From Nonomuraea lactucae (GTDB lineage: Bacteria > Actinomycetota > Actinomycetes > Streptosporangiales > Streptosporangiaceae), in the NCBI RefSeq assembly GCF_003313395.1, contig NZ_QNFZ01000079.1:1-38286 (forward strand): DNA of 38,286 nt, read 5' to 3'. Below are positions 23,801-28,847 of this stretch, piece after piece; the stretch's first letter is position 1; each line of letters starts with the position of its first letter. The notes under the pieces were generated by a model. It did no database searches, had not been told where the DNA came from, and saw only the letters and a list, made by a program, of their open reading frames with translations. The translations under genes and the position numbers were made by a program.

Positions 23801-24115
23801 CGGCGCCGCGTCGGACGGTATGACGTGAAGGTGGCCGTCACGTCGTTGCGCGGCGAACGACACCTTGCGCCCGGATCCGGGGTGGATCCGGTACGCCTGC
23901 TTGTCTCCCGGCGTTCCGTACAGGGTCACGCGGTCACCTGTGATCAACGTCACCTGCCCGGACGCGCCCCCCTGTAAGGCGGGGGCGACTTGTAACGCCG
24001 CGTCCTGTCGTTGAGCGGCCATGGAGTTGACCGCGCCGACCCCGGCGGCCGGCGCCGCGACGCTGCCCAGGGCCGTCACCGCCACCAGGGCTGTGAGTCC
24101 GGCTTTCCGCTTCAT
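20867..24115 (-). CDS. Large secreted subtilisin-like serine protease (S8)
   Basis: The 1082-residue protein has a signal peptide (MKRKAGLTALVAVTALGSVA), a propeptide-like region opening with GQVTLITGDRVTLYGTPGDK, and a full S8 domain: catalytic Asp in VAVIDSGYDPDHPDL, His in GHGTHVASTIAG, oxyanion Asn in VIAAGNSPG, and Ser in SGTSMATPHVAGAAA. The C-terminal 550 residues are beta-rich accessory domains, common in exported actinomycete subtilases. It probably degrades extracellular protein during growth or development. ATG 24115 is chosen over ATG 24130 because GGGAGAAG is well spaced for it. A terminator follows the gene and direct repeats precede it. Confidence 0.92.
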   Translation of the reverse strand: MKRKAGLTALVAVTALGSVAAPAAGVGAVNSMAAQRQDAALQVAPALQGGASGQVTLITGDRVTLYGTPGDKQAYRIHPGSGRKVSFAAQRRDGHLHVIPSDAAPLIAQGLVDQRFFDVTQLLAWQYDDAHRADIPVITEGATAPGAATAQQRRIDTLGLSAARVTKAQAGTAWARLGQGAGRRTLGASVSKLWLDGKRKLFLDKSVPQIGAPKAWEQGLTGKGVTVAVIDSGYDPDHPDLKDVVTQSVNFSDEPDATDTNGHGTHVASTIAGSGQASGGKYRGVAPDAKLAIAKVGGQSGDISDSALIAGMEWAATKAKARVANVSIGGPDHQDLDPIEQAVNTLSQQTGTLFVIAAGNSPGKGTMNSPGSADAALTVGAVDSADQLASFSSQGPRKGDGAVKPDITAPGVEIVAAAAKGTADGPYRPESGTSMATPHVAGAAAILAQKHPDWTGEQLKAALMSGAKPKEGLSPYQQGAGRVDVPGALAQQVVATPANVWAVVRWPGGGEPPTKKITYRNTAEAPVTLALSAEGPFTLSAERLEVPAKGEAAVTLTLRGGLQTGTHPGMVTAASGDMTVRTLAGAFVEPESYDLTVTALGRDGAPAKMPMITAYDLKNARFESIDMQEGTGKVRLPRGDYSLVAHIADQSGPTTTHFKVRIGTRDEKVVLDARKAVPVRFTVDDPTAAPAEIAKVSLRYKEGDKVIEFMYWPFADPRDTYVFPSRQRGLEFMAATVWNKKDASPSPYRYDLVDYRSGGIPADPGVRARTANLTKITSSFRGQHVAAKGDFDRGPALRGSDLIFLGSSPTPVDLPGTLTSYLTPARGLIWRSGLSIGPPDEARHDVEDAKDVTFGGRPVTEIWNAAVTGPAAPVLRRRGDEMSYVPSGLFTDTGLDRAGWDGNAKGSVVLAKDGTVLAKAELDGCANWWYCPLVATGLPAETGTYTLTASARRDVPYAALSTAVEATWTFRSARTTESQPLALPALRYAPEGLDAFNRAKTGSATEVQMRAEGGQLETPRVEASFDDGRTWQPLELRRTAKGWTTSITNPAAPGFVSLRATASGPDGQEVKQTITRAYAVTT

Positions 24116-24161
24116 CCAGACTTCTCCCATCAGTCGGGTTTGACTCCATGAGTAATGTCTG

Positions 24162-24203
24162 GAAAAGATCAGCTGATTACAGCTCCGCGAAAAGATCACT
24201 GAT
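24162..24203. promoter_or_regulatory. Direct repeats upstream of the subtilisin gene
   Basis: GAAAAGATCA occurs at 24162-24171 and 24189-24198. Each copy is followed by CTGAT (with one extra G in the first), so the repeat is effectively 15 bp with a 27-bp period. It sits about 50-90 bp upstream of ATG 24115 in an AT-richer stretch. It is a good candidate for a tandem activator or repressor site. Confidence 0.5.
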
Positions 24204-24345
24204 AGAGGCCGGAACCGTCGCCGTCCGTCGTCGGCGTGCGCGTCACCCGGTGGCGTGGTCGGCGAGGACCGGTGCGAGGAGGTGCCGGCGGGCCTGCTAG
24301 TCTCGCCCGGCTGGTCCAGCCCTCCCTCCAAAGAGCCGGAGCACC

Positions 24346-24708
24346 ATGAACATCCTCGCCGCCGTCCTCGTCGCGCTCGTCGCGCTGCTGCACGTCTACT
24401 TCCTCGTGCTGGAGATGTTCCTGTGGCGTACCCCACTGGGGCGCAGGACCTTCGACCTGGACCAGGAGTTCGCCGACAAGTCCGCCCCCCTCGCCAAGAA
24501 CCAGGGCCTCTACAACGGTTTCCTCGCCGCCGGCCTCGTCTGGGGGCTCGTCGCTAGCGACCCCGTCGGATTCCAGGTCAAGATCTTCTTCCTGGCCTGC
24601 GTGATCGTCGCCGGCGTCTTCGGGGCGGCGACCGCCAACCGGCGCATCCTGTTCGTCCAGGCCCTCCCCGCCCTGCTCGCCCTCATCCTGGTGGTCCTCG
24701 CCCGCTGA
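24346..24708 (+). CDS. DUF1304-family small integral membrane protein
   Basis: The 120-residue protein has four hydrophobic segments (about 3-24, 52-72, 78-96, 101-119). Between the first two is the conserved hydrophilic stretch EMFLWRTPLGRRTFDLDQEF, then KNQGLYNGFLAAGLVWGL, which identify DUF1304. The function of the family is unknown. CCGGAG about 8 nt before ATG 24346 supports the start. It stands alone, diverging from the subtilisin gene. Confidence 0.88.
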   Translation: MNILAAVLVALVALLHVYFLVLEMFLWRTPLGRRTFDLDQEFADKSAPLAKNQGLYNGFLAAGLVWGLVASDPVGFQVKIFFLACVIVAGVFGAATANRRILFVQALPALLALILVVLAR

Positions 24709-24761
24709 ACATCCGCCTAGCGACCCGGTCCCGCCCTGCTCCTGGCGTTCCGCAAGTCCGC

Positions 24762-24777
24762 CGATAGCCACCTATCG
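24762..24777. promoter_or_regulatory. Small inverted repeat upstream of the MmyB-type relic
   Basis: CGATAG and CTATCG flank CCAC in the 146-bp gap between the DUF1304 gene and the broken regulator. It could be the former operator of that regulator, or a weak hairpin after the DUF1304 gene. Confidence 0.3.
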
Positions 24778-24854
24778 CCGGTACGGCGGGGGGTGGTGAC
24801 CCTAGGAGTGGCGCGGCTCCCCTTCCCGGCCCTGTCCTGCCTAGTCTCGAACGC

Positions 24855-25332
24855 ATGGACTAGGAGAACCCGCTCGGGCGGTTTCTGCGGGCGCGTCGTG
24901 AACTCGTGCGGCGGGAGGATTGGGGCATGCCGGCCGGCGGCCGGCGCCGGGTGGCCGGCCTGCGCCGGGAAGAGGTGGCCATGCTGGTGGGCGTGAGCAC
25001 GGACTATTACGTACGGCTGGAGCAGGGCCGGGAGCGGCACCCTTCGGTTCAGGTGGTCGACGCGCTGGCCCGGGTGCTGGACCTGGAGGAGGAGGCGGTC
25101 GCCTACCTGCACGAGCTGGCACATGAGGTGCCCAGCCGGCGCCGGCCGGTCTCACGACAGTGGCGACCTGGTCCGGCTGGTGTTTCTTGACCCGGACGCG
25201 CGGGAGTTCTACCCGGACTGGGAGCGCGAGGCGGTCAACACCGTCGCCGGGCTGCGCGCGGCAGCCGGGATGGACCACCACGATCCGCGGCTGATCGAGA
25301 CGGTGGGCGAGCTGTCGGTGAAGAGCGAATTG
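24855..25332 (+). pseudogene. Broken MmyB-type helix-turn-helix regulator
   Basis: Three defects are visible. ATG 24855 is followed at codon 3 by TAG (24861-24863), after which the family's normal N-terminus runs on: ENPLGRFLRARRELVRRED, then RRVAGLRREEVAMLVGVSTDYYVRLEQGRERHPS, an XRE-type HTH. At about 25150-25160 the frame shifts and roughly 60 residues of the ligand domain are missing; the text resumes in another frame with DLVRLVFLDPDAREFYPDWE. Homology then stops near 25332, before the family's usual end. MmyB-like regulators commonly control an adjacent divergent or convergent SDR or oxidoreductase gene, and an SDR gene does lie next to it. Confidence 0.85.
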
Positions 25333-25374
25333 GCCATTCCGGCCGCCACGGTCGGCCCACCTCGCCCGGACGCG

Positions 25375-26310
25375 CTACCCGGTTGCAGCCGGCAGGCCGA
25401 GACCGGCGCGGACGTGGGGATACCGCGGCGCCCAGCCGAGTTCGCGGGTGGCCGTGGCGTGGGAGATCCGCATCGATGTGTCGAGCATCAGACACCCCAG
25501 GTAGGGCACCATCAGCCGGAGCGTCCATCGGGGCAGCGACATCGGCGGCGGCGTGCGGTGGGCTTCGGCGACGAGAGTGGCGAACTCCCGCCAGTCCATC
25601 GGCGCGTCGTCCACGATGTTGTAGGCGCGCCCGGCCTGACCGCGTTCCATCGCCCGCACCGCGGCCGCCGCCGCGTCCTCCACGTGGATGAAGCAGGTCA
25701 CACCGGTCCTTCCCCGCGGCAGGAGGGGAAGCCGCCTGCGCATCAGGTCGGCGAACAGGTCGCTGAACGCGTGCGGCCCGTAGAACATCCCGTACCGCAG
25801 CGCGACACCCTCGATGCCGTCGGCACCGAACACCTGCCGCTCGGTCGCCAGGCAGGACGCCACCACCAGGTCGCCCACGTTGCCGGCGGGCTCGCCGAAG
25901 ACGTCGTCCTCGGTCAGCGTCCTGGCTCCGTGGTCGCGGTAGCCGTACCCGGTGATCAGCGACTGGGTGACGAACCGGCGCGCTCCGACCGCCCGGGCGG
26001 CCGCGAGCAGGTTCTCGGTGCCCTTGCCGCGCAGGGCGAGCGTGGGGTCGTCGGCACGAAGCCTCCGCCTCACCCTCCGCAGCGCGGTGGCCTGGTGCAT
26101 CACCGCGTCCGCTGAAAGGCCGTCGACCGCCCTGACCAGGGCCAGGCAGTCCATCACGTCGGCGACCACCGGCACCCCACCCAGGGCCGCGACGAGCTCG
26201 TGGTTGGCCGGGTCGCGGATGACGGCGATCACCTCGTGGCCCGCCTCCACCAGGGCGGACAGCAGGGGCCTCCCGATCGCGCCGGTCGCCCCGGCGAGCA
26301 GGACCTTCAT
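25375..26310 (-). CDS. NAD(P)-dependent epimerase/reductase of the extended SDR type
   Basis: The 311-residue protein starts MKVLLAGATGAIGRPLLSALVEAGHEV, giving the GATGAIG nucleotide-binding motif at 7-13. VMHQATAL and GTENLLAAARAVGARRFVTQS are standard extended-SDR strands. The usual YxxxK pair is not evident: the helix reads NVGDLVVASCLATERQVF, so it is an atypical SDR and may reduce rather than epimerise, or bind NADPH as a sensor. GGGAGAGG precedes ATG 26310; a longer in-frame start at 26373 is unlikely. It converges on the broken MmyB-type regulator, which may once have controlled it. Confidence 0.85.
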   Translation of the reverse strand: MKVLLAGATGAIGRPLLSALVEAGHEVIAVIRDPANHELVAALGGVPVVADVMDCLALVRAVDGLSADAVMHQATALRRVRRRLRADDPTLALRGKGTENLLAAARAVGARRFVTQSLITGYGYRDHGARTLTEDDVFGEPAGNVGDLVVASCLATERQVFGADGIEGVALRYGMFYGPHAFSDLFADLMRRRLPLLPRGRTGVTCFIHVEDAAAAAVRAMERGQAGRAYNIVDDAPMDWREFATLVAEAHRTPPPMSLPRWTLRLMVPYLGCLMLDTSMRISHATATRELGWAPRYPHVRAGLGLPAATG

Positions 26311-26393
26311 CGCGCCTCTCCCTTCCCTGCGCGAGCGCGCAGCAAGCGGACGGCGCCGTTCCACCCGCCGCATGTGCTACTCGCCATCAGATT

Positions 26394-26437
26394 CTCCCGA
26401 TTCCCCCGTCGCCTTCAGGCGTCGGGGGAGTCGGGAG
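26394..26437. repeat. 20-bp hairpin with TTCA loop, likely IS200/IS605-type end
   Basis: Arms 26394-26413 and 26418-26437 pair along 20 positions with only one T/T mismatch and one T/G pair. The loop TTCA between GCC and GGC gives the CCTTCAGG core often seen at subterminal hairpins of actinobacterial TnpB-carrying elements. It lies about 130 bp before the TnpB relic, with no gene between. A terminator is less likely because the neighbouring genes diverge from it. Confidence 0.55.
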
Positions 26438-26563
26438 CGGGAGGGCCGCCAAAGCCCGAGCGTGCGGTGACCTGTCAGATCCGCGCATCACAGTCTCCTT
26501 CCGGGATTTCGTCGGTACCGGCCGATAGCGTTGATCAGTGCGGTCGGGGTGGAGGAGGTGGGC

Positions 26564-27268
26564 GTGCGCAGGTCGTTCAAGTTCCTGCTGCGCCCTACCG
26601 CCAGCCAGGTCGCGGCGCTCGCGGCGTGCCTTGATGACCACCGCGACCTGTACAACGCCGCTCTTGAACACCGTCGTACGGCCTACCGCAAGGCAGGCGT
26701 GACGGTCCGGTACGGCGAGCAGTCGGGCGAGTTGAAGCACATCCGCGCCGACGACCCCGGGGGTCAGGGCCGGTGGTCGTTCTCCTCCCAGCAGGCCACG
26801 CTGCGCAGGCTGGACAAGGCGTTCCGCGCGTTCTTCGACCGCGTCAAGGCAGGCCGCACCCTGGGCTTTCCACGTTTCAAGGGCCGGGGCTGGTTCGACA
26901 CGGTCGAGTGGCCCAAGGACGGTGACGGCTGCCGGTGGGACTCCCCGCTCGAGCACCCGGCCACGGGCGCCGCGGTCGGCTTGGACATGGGTGTCGCCTC
27001 GCTGGTGGCCACCAGCGACGGCGAGCACGTCGCCAACCCGCGTCACCTGGCCGCGACCGCCACCCGGCTGGCAGCCGCGCAGCAGGACCTCGCCCGTAAG
27101 AAGCGCGGGTCCAAGCGCCGCCGCAAAGCCGTGGCCCGGGTCGCGGCGCTGCACGCCAAGGTGCGGCGAGGTCGACTCGACTCGGCGCACAAGGCCGCGC
27201 CGGCGCTGGTCCGCGACCACGACGTGATCGTGCACGAGGACCTGCAGATCGCGAACATGACCCGGTCG
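26564..27268 (+). pseudogene. tnpB: Deleted TnpB (IS200/IS605-family RNA-guided nuclease relic)
   Basis: GTG 26564, behind GGAGGAGG, opens RRSFKFLLRPTASQVAAL, the TnpB N-terminus, and RDLYNAALEHRRTAYRKAG follows. After TVEWPKDGDGCRWDS (about 26940) some 50 residues of the family are missing and the text resumes at ATGAAVGLDMGVASLV, with the first RuvC aspartate (codon 26984-26986). ARKKRGSKRRRK and VIVHEDLQIANM, with the RuvC glutamate, are intact. Homology then ends near 27268, so the four-cysteine zinc finger and the last RuvC aspartate are lost. The open frame runs on to 27481 through unrelated DNA. It cannot be an active nuclease. Confidence 0.88.
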
Positions 27269-27504
27269 GCATCGTCATGCACCGTTTCGGCGGGAAGTCG
27301 TGGCGTCTCATCCCCACTGGGAAGGAAATTGTCCGTGACGGATAGCGCCTCGCGGATAATGCTCGCTGATTGTGCGTACGTCGCCCGCAGGATGTCGTGT
27401 ATCGCCGCGTGGGGGGCGACCCGTGGCAGCCGGACGAATCCATCGCGGACCAGTCGGCGGTACAGGAGCGCCACCGCCTGATCGGTTACTGCTTCCGCGG
27501 ACAT
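27262..27504 (-). pseudogene. N-terminal fragment of a gene cut off by the TnpB relic
   Basis: ATG 27504 opens MSAEAVTDQAVALLYRRLVRDGFVRLPRV and continues for about 80 residues to AETVHDDADR, where the sequence runs into the TnpB relic and becomes its antisense. The DGFVRLP pattern early in the protein is reminiscent of the phytanoyl-CoA dioxygenase family, but this is weak. The inferred event is insertion or deletion at about 27265 that joined the two fragments tail to tail. A longer in-frame start at 27519 is possible. Confidence 0.45.
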
Positions 27505-27520
27505 CACCCGACCGTTCCTC

Positions 27521-27550
27521 ATCCACTCATACGTGATCCACTCATACGTG
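27521..27550 (+). repeat. Tandem 15-bp direct repeat
   Basis: ATCCACTCATACGTG occurs twice without gap or mismatch just upstream of the truncated minus-strand gene, partly inside a possible N-terminal extension of it. It may be an operator duplicated by slippage. Confidence 0.8.
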
Positions 27551-27583
27551 CGTCCAAAATGTCGGATACCCACACATTCTGTA

Positions 27584-27671
27584 AAGTCACGAAAAAGCGG
27601 GACATGTGGGATGGCGGCTCCACGCGGACGGCGACGCCGACCAGCGCCGATGTCACGATTATTCGTGACTT
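27584..27671. promoter_or_regulatory. AAGTCACGAA sites in inverted orientation
   Basis: AAGTCACGAA at 27584-27593 and its reverse complement TTCGTGACTT at 27662-27671 face each other across 68 bp. The second copy is also half of a perfect palindrome, GTCACGA-TTAT-TCGTGAC, at 27652-27669. They lie 70-155 bp before ATG 27739, so a regulator binding both sites, perhaps with looping, is likely. The protein is not identifiable. Confidence 0.5.
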
Positions 27672-27738
27672 CACATCGTCGCGCATGCATAGGCACACTG
27701 GGCGAGCAAAAGCGCTAAACCATTAGAAAGGGGGACAC

Positions 27739-28074
27739 ATGGGACCCGGAAAATCCGCTGCGGTAGTCGCCGTCGTCGCAGCCATGACGCTTGTCGCTCC
27801 GCTGAGCGGGGCTGCCCATGCGGGTTCGTACAGGAAGACGGATAGCGTGAGCTGTGCTTCCGGCTTCACGGCAGCGGGCCGCTCGTACGCGCGCGGCTGG
27901 GTCATGCATGACTGGGCGAACGGGCAATTCCGGCAATGGTTCGACCGGTACTTCACGACTCGCATCTCCGTCACGGTCGCCCGCAGCAATACGGTCACCT
28001 TCTACGTGAACAACGATGGTTCTACGTCGGGCGCTTGGGATCCCAATCGGACATATGCGTACTGCACCAGATAG
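27739..28074 (+). CDS. Small secreted protein, unknown function
   Basis: The 111-residue protein has a clear signal peptide (SAAVVAVVAAMTLVAPLSGAAHA, cleavage after AHA at about 28). The mature part of about 83 residues is rich in Tyr, Ser, Thr and Arg with two cysteines (SVSCASG and AYCTR at the end) that probably form a disulfide. The pattern ISVTVARSNTVTFYVNNDGSTSGAWDP suggests a small beta-sandwich. I do not recognise the family. GAAAGGGGGA before ATG 27739 is a strong ribosome site. The regulatory region with AAGTCACGAA sites lies upstream. Confidence 0.78.
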   Translation: MGPGKSAAVVAVVAAMTLVAPLSGAAHAGSYRKTDSVSCASGFTAAGRSYARGWVMHDWANGQFRQWFDRYFTTRISVTVARSNTVTFYVNNDGSTSGAWDPNRTYAYCTR

Positions 28075-28138
28075 TGGCGCTGAGAGCCTGGAAGGCGGGT
28101 GAAAACCCGGGAGGCGGCCGGCGGAGGTGAAACCGATC

Positions 28139-28639
28139 GTGGCTATGAGTCGTTCTGCCATCGTGAGCCTCTTCGTAGTCGGTGTTGGCGCCACCGCGCT
28201 GGCCGTCACCGTCTGGCTGCCCCAGCCCGAAGGGCGAGGACGTGCTGAATACGCGCCACCGGGCAACGAGTACGGCTCCGCGATGGTGTCCTGCCTGGCG
28301 GGTATGGGTGTCCAGGCCAGGTCCATCGACGCAGGCGCCGGAATTCACGTCACCTCGCCCCGGCCCAGGTCAGAAGTCGAAGCCGCCGTCAAACGGTGCC
28401 AAGAGGCCACGGGCTTCGACAAGTCGCCTGCGCCTCTCTCCGACAGAGAGATGAGATCGCTCTACGCCAGCGCTGCAGAAGTGGCCGAATGCATCCGGCG
28501 GCACGGGCACGCTGTGCCACCTGATCCCGGGTTCCGCGCCTTTGCCGCGACCGATGCCGCAGCCTGGCCGCTCTACGCGAAAGTGGCCACCGAGCGGCTT
28601 CCCGAGGTCCTGAACGCCTGCGGGAACCCCGTTCCGTGA
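28139..28639 (+). CDS. Membrane-anchored protein, unknown function
   Basis: The product is 166 residues from GTG 28139, chosen because GGAGGTGA (28123-28130) is well spaced; GTG 28127 in the same frame would overlap that site. One transmembrane segment (about 5-25: SAIVSLFVVGVGATALAVTVWL) is followed by an outside domain with four cysteines (SCLAG, KRCQEA, AECIRR, NACGN). AECIRRHGHAVPPDPGFRAFA resembles a motif seen in small actinomycete surface proteins of unknown role. It follows the small secreted protein by 64 bp on the same strand and may be cotranscribed. Confidence 0.72.
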   Translation: MAMSRSAIVSLFVVGVGATALAVTVWLPQPEGRGRAEYAPPGNEYGSAMVSCLAGMGVQARSIDAGAGIHVTSPRPRSEVEAAVKRCQEATGFDKSPAPLSDREMRSLYASAAEVAECIRRHGHAVPPDPGFRAFAATDAAAWPLYAKVATERLPEVLNACGNPVP

Positions 28640-28693
28640 GCGTGTCCCTGAACGCCCCGCACCCGGCACGCGCGGCATGCCGGGCACCACGCG

Positions 28694-28721
28694 TTGACGC
28701 TCACTGAACGTTCTGTATATC
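28694..28721 (+). promoter_or_regulatory. Possible promoter of the SARP gene
   Basis: TTGACG (28694-28699) and TATATC (28716-28721), 16 bp apart, resemble -35 and -10 elements of the main sigma factor. The left arm of the inverted repeat at 28706-28718 fills the spacer, which suggests repression. Confidence 0.4.
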
Positions 28722-28750
28722 TTCACCCCCAGAATCCATACAGAACGTTC
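28706..28750. promoter_or_regulatory. 13-bp perfect inverted repeat, candidate operator
   Basis: GAACGTTCTGTAT (28706-28718) and ATACAGAACGTTC (28738-28750) are exact reverse complements, 19 bp apart. Each arm contains the palindrome GAACGTTC, so the site offers two dimer sites 32-37 bp apart. It lies about 100 bp before ATG 28848, over the putative -10 region. Confidence 0.65.
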
Positions 28751-28847
28751 TGCCGCGGCACCGGCTCCTCGCCACACGGGCGCCTGCCGCGCGAAATGAT
28801 TGCGCTGGTCAGCGGAGGGGCGAACCAAGGGCACAGAGGACTGACAC

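Noticed and set aside
27269-27481. Continuation of the TnpB frame to its stop codon as part of the protein
   Set aside because: The translation past IANMTRSA has no TnpB similarity and is antisense to another gene fragment.
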